A stretch of 64,000 nucleotides of DNA, from NCBI GenBank assembly GCA_024663395.1, contig JANFAH010000004.1, positions 992,001 to 1,056,000 of the forward strand, written 5' to 3'. Positions 24,367-35,096 of the stretch are shown one piece after another; within the stretch, counting starts at the first letter, position 1; every line of letters begins with the position of its first letter. The notes beneath the pieces were generated by a model, which saw nothing but the letters and a program-made list of their open reading frames with translations, was not told the DNA's origin and ran no database searches. Position numbers and translations under genes: made by a program. This stretch comes from Pisolithus tinctorius (Eukaryota > Basidiomycota > Agaricomycetes > Boletales > Pisolithaceae).

Positions 24367-25791
24367 CTATTCGTCGTCGCTCTCCTCACTCGACGACGAA
24401 CTATCATCGCTGTACTGACCGCCAAACTGGCTTCGGGCAAAATCATTAAGCGACATTGGTTGTCGCTTGGTATCCGGTTCCGGAGAACCTTCATCCTCGG
24501 TTCCTCCTAGTTGTGCCTCCATTTCCCGACCGAACTCATCGGGATCGATTTCCTCTGCATCGTTATCCAGGTCGGTTCCTGGCTCCGGTTCTACGAGCAC
24601 GGATTCCCAGTAGTCATCTAAGTCAGAGTCATCTGCATCCTGGGCTGGCGGAGGTGGCCGCGAAGACGGTAGGTCGACGGAAGCGGAGGCACTAGGTAGA
24701 GCTAGACCCTCAGGTGGGGTGGGTTTATGTCGTTTGAGTGGGCGCGCAGGAAGAACTCCAGGGTCGAGTTCTTCCACCAAAACCGAATCTAACATTACGC
24801 GACTCTCGGGCTCTTTCTTGGGTTTCGCCGCATCTTTTGATATCGTCTTGAGTTTTGGTATAGATTCTTGTTTCTTCGGCGGAGCGCGTGATGCCTTCTG
24901 CTTGGGAGGTGGATCTGGTGGCTGGACGGGTGGAGATGGCTTTAGCAATGTTTCTAGCAGGTCCTCCTCCTCCTCTTCTTCCTCCTTGCGCATGTTCCGC
25001 GTATTTATTACTTCCTCGTACTCGTCGTCGGGTTCTCCTTCCGCATCTTCGGTGCTGAGAAGCTCTTCGAGTTTTTTATTAAGGTCTGAATCATCTCTAG
25101 TTTGTGAGGTGGACGTTTGGGCTACATGGGCGGTAGAAGAGCGTGAACCGCCGGTCAGGAAGCGACCAGCGCCTAGTGATGGGATCGAATGCTTACGAGA
25201 AGTGACGTTCTGGGTACTTGGCCCTGAACCTTGTACTTTTCTGTCGTAACTGAACGTCATGAATCCGTCTACTTTTTCGAGGGTGAAAGTCTGATATTAT
25301 AAGACTCAAGTAAGCCTATGGGCAGAGGTTCATGGGTCCTATGCTTACGCCAAGCTCCTCATCGTAAATTAGTACACAATCGTAGTCCTTGACTGGATGT
25401 TCGATCCCTTTGAAGACATAATTCTCTCCCTACGAATTGCGGGGTTAATCGCCGCGGGAAGTCAGAGTGGTGGCAGCCGTACCTGTGTACTAGGTCGTTC
25501 AAGGGAAATAGACGTGGATTCCTTGCCACGCTTAACTTCGACAGTGCCGGGTCTATCTGGGTCAATAGATTCTGGAGTGAAATTGTCTAGCAAAGAGGTA
25601 GTTAGTGGAGTGACGAGCTGGTGAGACACATGAGACATACACCTAAACGAATAGAAGTCACGATCGGGTAGGTTCGATCGTTTGGGCGGCGCCGGGCCTT
25701 TCCTTGCCTTGAGGGCTCTAGCCAGAGACGAACCAATGGCAACCTTGTGTCTTCCGGGTGCCGGTGCCCACTGGATTGCAGCGGAAGCCAT
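24367..25791 (-). CDS. ELL-associated factor (EAF) transcription elongation protein
   Basis: The N-terminal EAF domain starts at ATG 25791 with APAPGRHKVAIGSSL. It continues through short introns with DRDFYSFR, FTPESIDPDRPGTVEVKRG, the segment for KGIEHPVKDYDCVLIYDEELG, and KVDGFMTFSYDRKVQG. This is the conserved EAF fold, which binds ELL and stimulates RNA polymerase II elongation. The rest is disordered and acidic, with Asp/Glu runs, a basic PPKQKASRAPPKKQE stretch, and a Ser/Asp/Glu C-terminus of the transactivation type. It stops at 24367. It is divergent from ERG27 with 215 bases between starts. A partner ELL gene is not in the window. Confidence 0.85.
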
Positions 25792-26006
25792 GGTGGTGGG
25801 AGGACAAGACGATGACGAGGGTTGCTAATTTAGGATTGCTAATTTAGGATGTCCATGTATCCAGGTGGCCGCGTTTCAGAATGACCGTTCTGGAACGAGC
25901 GGAAGTGGGCGTGAGGGAAAAAAAAGTGGTACGACGGGCGGTCCACAGTACATATATATATTGTTAGCAATACGGACTCAGTTCTTTTGTTCTTCTGCTC
26001 TTCGAC
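25792..26006. promoter_or_regulatory. bidirectional promoter, EAF-like / ERG27
   Basis: 215 bases between divergent start codons. A decamer-like direct repeat, TTGCTAATTTAGGAT at 25823 followed by TTGCTAATTTAGGATG at 25837, lies beside the EAF-like gene. A TATATATAT run lies near 25952-25960, about 50 bases upstream of the ERG27 ATG, and may act as a TATA element. Confidence 0.5.
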
Positions 26007-27464
26007 ATGGACAGACCAATCATCATCGTCACAGGTGCCAACAGGTGGGTCTCACTGGAGTTGGCGTGCTCAACAACACGGCTCACTTGGACGGACGTTT
26101 CACAGCGGCGTGGGTTTCGGAATCTGTCACCGTCTCCTCGTCCAACTCTCGTCCAACCGTTGCGAGGATGCATACCCAAAATATCCCTTCCACAACTTCT
26201 TGGCTTCTGCTGACCCCCAGCTTCCCTGCGAGGGTCTCACTCTCATCCTCGCATGCAGAAGCAGACAGCGCGCAGAGGCAGCAAAATCTCAGCTGTACAG
26301 TTTACTTGACAAGCACATCTCGCAACTCCGCAAGTCGCCGCGTTATGATGGCCGTGCCGACAAGTTTCGCCAAAACCTCGTGATCTCTGTACATCTCATA
26401 GACCTGGCATGCGTTCGGAGCGTTTTTAACTTTGCGGACGAGGTGACACAAACGTGAGTCCGCTTTGGACGCTGATTTTCATACTTTGAACACCCATGTA
26501 CTTCCAGATACCCGTATATCTCGCATCTCATATGTAACGCTGGTGTGGTCTGCTTTGCGAAAATCGACTGGCCGCTTTGCTTGGTGCAACTTGCTAAGGA
26601 CTTCATCGGCGCCGTCACAGCGCCAAAATATTTCCTTCAGAGCACGGGTCGTATCAGTGAGGATGGCCTGGGTTGGTTGTGGCAATGCAACATCTTTGGA
26701 CACTACGTCCTAGTGGGTATCCATTTATGACGTTGCAATACATGTTGACATCGAGCGTAGTTTCGAGCCCTCGAACCTCACCTCGCCAAATACACGGGGT
26801 CCATGGGTGCTCGCGTGCTTTGGTTATCATCTCAGGAGGCTACCTCTGAGTTCTATAATCCAAAAGATTGGCAACTAATCAACGACGACCACTCGTATCA
26901 GTCCTCCAAATACCAACTCAACTTGTTGGCTCTACGCCTAGACCAAGAGGCGACGGAACACCGTCAGCCTGGAATGCCTGTCGTGAGACACTTCTCCGTA
27001 TTACCTGGCATAGCCGGAACAAACATCGCCAGTGCGTTGCTTGGACGCTTCACGGCCGTGTGCATGATTGTAACATTCTACATAGTAAGTGGCGGTATAA
27101 ACCGAGTACTTTCATCATAAACTCTTAATGCCTGTAGGCTCGGTGGTTGGGATCACCGTATCATCCCATAAGTGCCTTCAAGGCAGCCATCTCTGCTGTA
27201 CATCTGGCACTCGTTCCGCTCGTCTACTTGCCAGCGGTGGAACGAGTTGAAAAGCCGGATGCCTCAACAAAGGCGTCGGAACCTGCTGAAGTCGGTACTC
27301 TGTACGTGTCCCAGACCGATCGCTGGGGAACCGAGTACGTCGGGACGATGAAATTCGTGGAGTCGAGGGCAGAGGATGCCCACGTGAAGGAGTTATTAGC
27401 GAATTGTGATAGCCTCCTGGAAACTTTTTGTGCTGCGCAAGGGCGAAAATCAGCTTCGGGCTGA
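26007..27464 (+). CDS. erg27: 3-keto-steroid reductase ERG27 (SDR family)
   Basis: A short-chain dehydrogenase of ergosterol synthesis, which reduces the 3-keto group after C-4 demethylation using NADPH, at the ER or lipid droplets with ERG25/26/28. Exon 1 is very short and gives PIIIVTGAN. After an intron the frame continues GVGFGICHRLL, which completes the TGxxxGxG cofactor loop. Further motifs are LTLILACRSRQRAEAA, ISHLICNAGV, WQCNIFGHYVL and the catalytic pair in YQSSK. A hydrophobic stretch (FTAVCMIVTFYI) near the C-terminus is usual for ERG27. The stop is at 27462. It converges on CTU1. A TATA-like run lies upstream. Confidence 0.88.
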
Positions 27465-27517
27465 CGCTCAAACCGTACTTTAGGAACCTATTAACGCTTG
27501 AGGGATACCCAGAATTC

Positions 27518-28894
27518 ATCAACTTTCTTGGGACGGTGATTGGATGGATACGGCTGGTCGAGGTGATTGGAAGTGGGGTATCGTCCTCAAATTGTCCGGT
27601 GCAGGTCCCATCGCGTCCAACTTCTTGCGTGCACGATCCGTCTGCAGTACAGTTGAATGTCAGGCTCGGATGGACAAAACTCAACACCTACTATAACTGA
27701 GCCGGCCATGCCACGTTCTAAGCCCTCTAGTAGTGTGCAAGCCTTGCAAAGGTCATTGCTGGACATGTAACCACACCTTTTGCATGTTTCTGCACAGAGG
27801 GATGAGTAGCTGCGAAATAGTTAAAAACCAAAGCCGTACGTTGTTGCTTCTGCGTTGCTTTGATATCTTCCCTTAATTCGAATGCTTCGCCAGAATGGAT
27901 AATGTCGATAATCGCACTAGGTCGAGCAGCCTCTAAGTCCTTGAGAAAAGTGCGCGCGTGGCCGCGATAAGCGTCCGGGGAATATATGCACTCCGTGGAA
28001 AAGTAATCCAACTTTTTGAAGTATGCGTACCTACGGAATAAAATCGGTCAAGCCCCCCGACAGTCGAACAGAACGAACTGACATGACGATCTCTTTCTCG
28101 TACGCATATTTGAAGGGTTTTGATCTCTTGATTGTATCTTCCCCCCGTGTACATATCTGTGTACATCGGCCAAGGCGAGCGATGTCGCCGCGCATAACTG
28201 CAATCCACGAATATCGCATCATGGCAAGCGGGCTATTTGCATTGTTACTCACTGTTCATCAACACCGTTTCCGCGATATCGTCTGCGTTATGTCCAGTGA
28301 CGATGTGGTCGACTTCCAATGCAGAAGCACCTCTATCAAGGGCCTGCCGCCGGAATACACCGCAGAAAGTGCAGTTGTTCTTTTTTCCGATCTCTGCAAC
28401 GATCGCATCCATTGTCCAGCCGTATAGCTCTTCGTAAGATAAGATCTTTAGAGACATGTTGTATTGTTGTTGATTGCGCTTGACGGTCTACGCATGGTTA
28501 ATGGACCCCAAAGGACGCCACAGTAGAGATATGATGTACCTCTAGCGAATCATCGCGGTACCCTGTGATACCTTCGTCTATGGACAAAAGGAATAGTTCG
28601 AGACCGTAATTATATCGCTCGTTCAGCGTTTTCATAACATATGCAAGAACTGTAGAATCTGTCGCAAGATAAGACTCTAACAAGGTCTTCTACACACCGG
28701 TACGCACCCTTTCCACCCGAAGCACCGATAGCCACCCTGTCTCTTGGCTCGAACAGGTGCGCCTGGATGATGGTATTGTGTACCTCCGTCTCGAAGACAA
28801 AAAAGAAACATTCTTTGCATATCTGTTGGCCAGTTTTTGGTCTCTTCAAGATTGCCTTTGCGTTTTGACAGAGCGCACACGACATCGGTGCCAT
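27518..28894 (-). CDS. ncs6: cytoplasmic tRNA 2-thiolation protein CTU1/NCS6
   Basis: A PP-loop ATPase that, with CTU2/NCS2 and the URM1 sulfur relay, thiolates U34 of tRNA-Lys, tRNA-Glu and tRNA-Gln in the cytosol. ATG 28894 gives [10 protein letters not shown] with the first zinc Cys pair. The PP-loop SGGKDST forms across an intron (donor GTGCGT, acceptor GCGACAG). Then come [44 protein letters not shown] and [20 protein letters not shown], and later [18 protein letters not shown] and a C-terminal zinc segment with [18 protein letters not shown]. The last exon is inferred: a 50-nt intron ending CTGCAG leads to [20 protein letters not shown] and a stop at 27518. Without it the frame ends at 27587. 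Confidence 0.88.
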
Positions 28895-29039
28895 GACTAG
28901 TACTGTGTTGTCGAGATGAGATCTATCATGTAACCTCAAACTAGTCGGGTTCTCCGGGGTCCTCAACCCTGTCTTCGGGTCCTCGTCTGATTCGTCCATA
29001 CCGACTACGGCAATTAAGCAGTTCTGACTTTTTAACAAG
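28895..29039. promoter_or_regulatory. bidirectional promoter, CTU1 / NOP9
   Basis: Only 145 bases separate the divergent start codons of a tRNA-modification gene and a ribosome-assembly gene. No TATA box or clear factor site is recognised. Confidence 0.45.
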
Positions 29040-31942
29040 ATGCCAAAGGAACTGCGAAAACGTGGAAAGAAACGCAAAAAGTCTCAGCAAGAAGAAGATT
29101 TCCCAAACCAAGGACAAGAGCACGGAGAACCCTCTGAAGGACCATCCTGGATCATCTCGGCGCGTCAAACAGAGGATGTGAATCCAGAAGTCCCATTCGG
29201 ATATATCGACCCAGATATCAAGGCTTACTTCCGAACCGTTGACGACCAGATGCGGGCGTGGCAAGACGAAGAACATACACCGGACGAGAACATCGACTTG
29301 GATCCGAATGAGGGTGAGCAGTTGCACATCTCAAACTAGGTCACAAGATGAGCTTTACACTATTTGAAGCGAAACGACTTTTTTTCGTAGCTGCGTTGAA
29401 CGAGATGTCTGGCAAAGAGAGACAACTTGCTACAGATCCCGAGTGTTCCGTTGTGTTGGAGCGCGTCCTCTATTCCATGGATGACTTTGTGCGACGAGTA
29501 TTCATAGACAGTTTATGTGGCTCGTGAGTTCGGACGTTTGTCGACTTTGCCTGCCCCGGTTTAATTCACTTCCTAGGTTTGAGGTACTCATCAAACATCG
29601 TTTCGCGTCCCATGTTTGCCAAACCTTTTTCTCAGTCGCGGTCGATACTGTCTCCCGAGAGGTCTGGGTTTTCTCCCCTTTTTGGGATCCAAATTTAACA
29701 ATTCTCTCAGACAAGAGGCATCGTAGCAGAGGTCCCGGAGCCGGGTGACAGGGGCGAGCTTCGTACCCTGACGCAGCTCATCCTCGACATTTGTGACGTA
29801 TGCGGTGCTCTTATATCCACGCTGCGGCTTGTTCACACATTACTTCTAGGAAATCGCGCCCACCTTTCCATCTCTGATCATGGACCCCTTCGCATCTCAT
29901 GTGCTTCGATCCTTGCTGCTACTACTATTTCCGATCGCTCTACCTGGTGAGCCAACACCTCAAAAATTCGTTCGATCCAAAAAAAGTACGGCATGGAAGG
30001 CAAAACAAGGCACCATGAAATCTGTTTTCTCCAATGAGAAAGGAAAAGGGAATGAGACACCAAATGTTTCAGTACCCAACCGATTCCGCGATGTCGCCGT
30101 GCGGTTTATGCGTGACTTAAGAGAGCAATTGAGTGCCAACGAGGTCAAAGCACTCGCTGCGAACAAAGTCGCCAGCCCCGTCCTACAAGTACGCCATTCA
30201 GCGCAACATTTGTGTCTTTGTAAATTTGCTTATTGTTTTGATGGCAGCTACTCTTGGAAATCGAAGCGGAAATTGGCGAAGAGGCGTCTCCCGATTCGCT
30301 CATGGACCGGGTCTTGGTAGGAATGATTACATCCTCCAGTGCGTGCATCGTTATTGAATCCATCCATTCATTGTTGATGACGTTGTTGCAGCAATGGCTG
30401 CGGATACACCGCCGGAACCATCTGATTTCCTAGTTACTTTATTACGGGATCCGACATCATCGCATCTATTAGAAACCTTAGTATCACGGTGTCCAGACTA
30501 TGTCTTTACCCAACTGTGGTCAGCATACTTCCAAGGAAAACTGCAGCGGTTGGCACTGCATCCTGTGGCAAATTTCGTCGTCTCCAAGTCTATCGAACGG
30601 TTAGACAGCAACCAGCTCAAGGATGCTTTGGAGGAGCTGAGCCCCTCGTGGGACAAAGCCATCCGTAAGTGTGATGTTGGATCCATACCGACGTTTACTA
30701 AGTTACTCTGAAAGAGTCTTCCAGAACGGGAGTTTTGCGTAGTCTTGTAGACAGAGCTAAAGTGCTCGGATGCCGTGAAAAAGACGTTTGCGAGGTAATC
30801 TTCCTTCTATCATTGTCGTGATTCCGCTAATGCATTCGTTGATCAGGCTGTCTTCACTGGTTTCGGCCTTTCTGATCTAGGAGTTCGCACCAAATTGGTA
30901 CCTTGTGCGTTGGTTCTGAAGACCTTAAAGGTTCGTGCCCTGTAAGCTATGTGAATTGTCCTTCTGACTCGTTCAGTAGGAATACGAGGAGCTTCCCTTA
31001 ACGGAAGAGGGATTACGGGAGGCGAGTGACGGTAAGAAGCCACGTCGCAAGGACGCACCAAACCCGCGCGAGCCAACCGTACAGGGTGCCCTCCTTCTAC
31101 AATCACTTCTAAAGCTTCCGGAACCCCACTGTTTAACAGTTGTGGATAGGTCCGCCAGCGAGATTATACCTGTCATTGTCTTCACTAACTCCCAATGAGT
31201 AGCATTGGATCACTCCCGGTGCAGGACCTTCTCGTACTGTCCCACAACGCAACGAGTTCGCGGATCCTGGACGCGATGTTGGAGTCACCTACAGTTCCTT
31301 TCAAGGCTAAGCGGCGCCTTGTGACGTCCATGATTGGGCATTATCATGACCTCGTCGATGACCGGATAGGCAGCCGGGTTGGTGATCGCTTTTGGGCTTT
31401 TGCTGATCCGTATCTGAGGGTCGGTCCAACTGTTCTCAATTTTTAACTCTGCGATATGACAATGAAACTAGGAAAAGATCGCTCGGTCAATTATGCCTCA
31501 AGAGCAAAGTCTAGCCGCGTCCTACTATGGAAAATTCTTCGCCCGTAACCTGAATTTATATCTTTTGAAACGACGCCCAGACGAATGGAAACAACTTCAG
31601 TCGAAGAGCAAGACCACCACGAGCGGAGAAAAAGCTGAGCAGACTAGTGTGTCTGCACCAACGCCGTTGCAGCCACCGTCAGTTGCGTCATTACCCACTG
31701 CTGACAAGAAGGTTCCCTCCCCGAAGAAATCACCACGAAAACGCGACCTACCCGCAGATGAAATTGATGTGCTCTTTGACACTGCGCTTGGTAACAAGAT
31801 CAAAAGAGCCGCAATTGGCCAAAATTCAGTTGCCCAGGACAAGAAAGCCCCGACAGATCCACAAATGCAGGATGTCCTAAAAGCGGTTTGTGCAGCCCCC
31901 AGCGGTGAGGATGGACATCCAAAGAAGCGACGCAAGCGATGA
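29040..31942 (+). CDS. nop9: NOP9, Pumilio-repeat 40S assembly factor
   Basis: A nucleolar RNA-binding protein of the early 40S particle that in yeast binds pre-rRNA near the ITS1 cleavage region. ATG 29040 begins the basic start [14 protein letters not shown]. Then come [47 protein letters not shown] and ASHVCQTFF, followed by further Pumilio-like helices such as [56 protein letters not shown] and [16 protein letters not shown]. The C-terminal tail is basic and ends PKKRRKR. The first intron seems to end at TTTGAAG (about 29367), because the residues before a later AG already match the family. The last 260 coding bases are repeated 2.4 kb downstream. Confidence 0.92.
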
Positions 31943-32156
31943 ATACAAAGGCGTGGTGTCTGTGGTGCACTGCCGAGGCACATTTTCGCGTTTGTGGGCG
32001 CTGTAATCCTTATCCCCGAGGTGCTCGAGGAACCTTGTTCACCGCTCGAATATGTGAGGATCTCATTGACAGTATGATAGGTCGCTACCATCTCGACGTT
32101 ACAGGTTAAAATACTTCATACTTCCGCACTTGTTTGCAGGAGAGGACCTAGTGTCC
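31681..32156 (+). repeat. NOP9 3'-end segmental duplication, copy A
   Basis: This 476-base stretch holds the last 262 bases of the NOP9 reading frame plus about 214 bases of 3' flank. It matches 34087-34560 in the same orientation at about 90 percent in the coding part, with a 2-base indel in the flank. The similarity is as high past the stop codon as before it, so whole DNA was copied, not a processed message. Confidence 0.9.
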
Positions 32157-33497
32157 TCGGATCAACCATACAGTAGCATCAATCAAGTTGGGTGAACGAT
32201 AACTCCGCCAGTTTTTATGATATAAAGAGAACTCCTGGGAGCGCAGGTACGTAGAAACGGGAGATTTTTCATCAACTTCCAGAAGGTCGGCTACCGACGA
32301 GTAGTGGTGGCCGGCGAAAGCCATTCAAAATTCAAAGATACCGAACGACAATGGATAAGGCAGAATCTGCACCTGTTCTGCACTCGTCTCCAGGGAACCC
32401 ATTTCCTCCAAGCAGCAATAGCATAATCAGAGATTCGTATCTTGGTCTGCTCTGCTTCTACCAGTAGATTTAATGTACAACACAGCCCATGACCTGGTGT
32501 GCACCTAGGGAACGTCGGTCTTGGCCGAGGACAATCATATCAGATGATCATGGCATCTCCGACGAAGGATAGATGCTGGGAGTTAGTGCAAATGTTGAAA
32601 GAGTAATTGGGGCCCATTGAACAGCCCTCCATTTTTTTTTTTTTTTGCATCCATTCTGTTTCATTCTGATTTCCCACAGTTTGCAAATGGATCATTCATC
32701 AGTGACCTGAAGTTCAGCAGCACCTCCACCAGTTTATAACATTGATTCTCAGTCTTATCACATGTGCAGCAGCAGTTATTTTCCAGCTCCAAAGAAGCCC
32801 CCTGGATCATACCATACATCAGCACTTTTGGGTGAGGTCTGGGTAATTGAACTCCTTGTGGGCATCCAGAGCAGATTCATTGCAAGCTAGGGATGCATGC
32901 CACCATATCAGTCAGAGGTGCTACACATCAATTAGTAAGCATAACTATTTTAAATCTCTGATACATCTCTGCATCACTATCTAACAGGCTCTTGCTCAAC
33001 TCAACACTGTGATTACAACTTCATTATGGATCCCCCCAGTGTGTCCTATCATTTCTTTCCCTTGTCTATTCCATGCTGACCTTTCAAAGCCTTTCCATTC
33101 TCTGAGGCTGAACTGAACAATGCAGGCCTCCTTGGTGAAGGTGAGTCCCTTCGTCTATATCTGCAATGGTGTGTCTTCCAGCGTCCTTGGCGCTAGCTAG
33201 TCATCCCGAGAGGAGACTCGTTCGTCCTTCTCGCTCGCTCGTCCTCCTTGCTCGTCCTTTCGCTATCAACTCATTGCAAGGTCCATGTCATACTTACCAT
33301 CTCCCCTATAGGAGTGTCCGAATTCGCCGCGCAGGCGATTCAGACTATGAAAGAACATCCGGAACTACTCAGCGAGTCCTTTTACTTCTTTCCGTGTCTA
33401 TACCACACTTACGACCTTCCGCCCAGAGCTCTCCCTATTCGCCCTTCAGTGCCTCAACGTCCAGGGCCAGCAATACAAGGGTCCCGATTCGCCCCGC
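32157..33497. other. AT-rich non-coding part of the inserted segment
   Basis: This stretch begins where similarity of NOP9 copy A to copy B ends. It is visibly richer in A and T than the neighbouring genes, has a T-run of about 17 at 32632-32648, and carries no gene I can support. Two stretches, near 32158 and 32812, both read like GGATCA-ACCATAC followed by a GGGTGA block, a faint internal similarity. The part from about 33120 may be the 5' exon region of the truncated gene that follows. I see no terminal repeats or transposase. Confidence 0.5.
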
Positions 33498-34064
33498 TTG
33501 CCCAGCTTCCCAGCCTTTAGCGACTCACCCATGACGTCCAATTTCTCAGCCCTCACCTTCGCCAGCGAAGGGACCGTTGTTTCCGAGCACGGTCCCGACC
33601 CTTACGAGAGGGCCTCCTATTACAACGGCATTACTGGGGACGGCGACCACCCGGAACTTGTGTACCGTTCCGACTCCCTCACTACGCCATTCCCAAAGCC
33701 CGTCGGCAGATTCTCTCATATCCCCGTCAAGTCAGTCCACGGAGTCTTCGGTACCCCGCTGAATCAGGTCTGGGGTGCTGTCCTTCCCCAGATTCGCGAC
33801 ATCATCGAGGCGCAGAAGATCCGGTGGTCCTCCATTGCCCCGGCCCGCTTCTTCACACACGGTCCGCCGGGAGAGGAGGAAAAGGGGAGTCTCGGTCCGG
33901 TCGTTATCTGGATTGGCGTCCTACCCGGTTCTACCTCCCCCGAAACCGCTCACGATGTCTCCCAGGAGATCCTTGCTCTTCTGCGGAAGCACGAAGTTGA
34001 GGGTGTTGTAGTAGAATGGAGAGAGGCAGTCGCACAGAGGCTGGCAGATTCCCTACTCCTATGA
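33498..34064 (+). pseudogene. truncated member of a multicopy Agaricomycete gene family
   Basis: This frame contains SEHGPDPYERASYYNGITGD, PVGRFSHIPVKSVHGVFGT, IRDIIEAQKIRWSSI, PARFFTHGPPGEEEKGSLGP and VEGVVVEWREAVAQRLA. I recall this as the N-terminal half of an uncharacterised protein family present in many copies in wood-decay and mushroom fungi. The family continues well past VEWREAV. Here it ends within a few codons, at the junction with the second NOP9 fragment (about 34050-34085), so the 3' half is missing. Base composition is more GC-rich than the flanking insert. It is probably not functional. The function of the intact family is unknown to me. Confidence 0.6.
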
Positions 34065-34086
34065 CAAGCCGACAGTACCATGCCAC

Positions 34087-34560
34087 AGTTGCATCGTTAC
34101 CCACTACTGACATGAAGGCTCCCTCTCCGAAGAAATCACCACGAAAACGCGACCTACCCGCAGATGAAATTAATGTGCTCTTCGACGCTGCGCTTGGTAA
34201 CAAGATCAAAAGGGCCGCAGTTGGCGAAAATCCAGCTGCCCAGGACAAGAAAGCTCTGGCAGATCCACATATGCAGGATGTCCTAAAAGTGGTTCGCGCA
34301 GCACCGAGCGGTGAGGATGGACATCCAAAGAAGCGACGCAAGCGATGAATACAAAGGCGTGGTATCTGTGGTGCACTGCTGAGGCGCAATTTCGCGTTTG
34401 TGGGCGTTGTAATCCTTATTCCCGAGGTGCTCGAGGAACCCTGTTCACCGCTCGAATGTGTGAGGATCTCATTGACAGTACGATAGGTCGCTACCATCGA
34501 CGTTGCAGGTTAAAATACTTCATAGTTCCGCACTTGTTTGCAGGAGAGGACCTAGTGTCC
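34087..34560 (+). repeat. NOP9 3'-end segmental duplication, copy B
   Basis: The second copy of the NOP9 3' end, direct orientation, 474 bases, with the same stop codon (34346-34348) and the same following flank as 31681-32156. The frame is still open for about 87 codons: [20 protein letters not shown] through PKKRRKR. It differs from copy A by roughly two dozen substitutions in 262 coding bases, several of them changing amino acids. It has no start or Pumilio repeats and is presumably an inert fragment. Confidence 0.9.
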
Positions 34561-35096
34561 ATTGAATTAGTGCCATTAATGCTGGAAGAGTAACTAACTT
34601 GTCTTACAATGTGCTACACATCATTATAGCCTCGCCAAGTCGCTAAAAGTCTCGTACACATCCACTGTGGTGACTCTGGTGAGTTCTCACGTTTATGCTC
34701 CTTCGTCACTCATTATCAAGCACGGGGAGCGGGAGATTAGCAGATACCTCGAAACCTAGCAGCTTTTTTTTCGCAGACTTTGCGTGATCTGAAAGGCATC
34801 AAGCACTGGCATAATAACGGAAAAGGAAATATGTAGATACTAGGATATGGACTGTTGGACAGCCTCATTGTGTCGTGGAATGATGGCGCGGCGGCAAGGC
34901 TACTGTAGCACGACAGTCATCCTTTTCCCTCAGTTCATACCTTCGTATCGAATCGAGAAGACTCCTAGATCTTCTCTTCATCTTGCGATATTTCTCACAG
35001 AGTTCGCAAGATCTAGTTAGTTTTTGAGTGAGCACAAGTGATTTTTATAATTGTTAAGGGCGTTCCAAATCTAATGTGTTAACTACTTAGTCCAAG
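34561..35096. other. upstream region of the HET-domain gene
   Basis: 536 bases with no gene, between the end of the NOP9 duplication and the HET start codon. It should contain the HET promoter. Only weak A/T-rich elements are seen. Confidence 0.45.

Noticed and set aside
24719..25249. 176-codon plus-strand frame inside the EAF-like gene
   Set aside because: It is the complement of the acidic Asp/Glu-rich tail, which gives an artificial Ser-rich frame.
32632..32648. A long T-run as a possible Pol III terminator or retroposon tail
   Set aside because: No internal A or B box precedes it, and no target-site duplication is visible around it.
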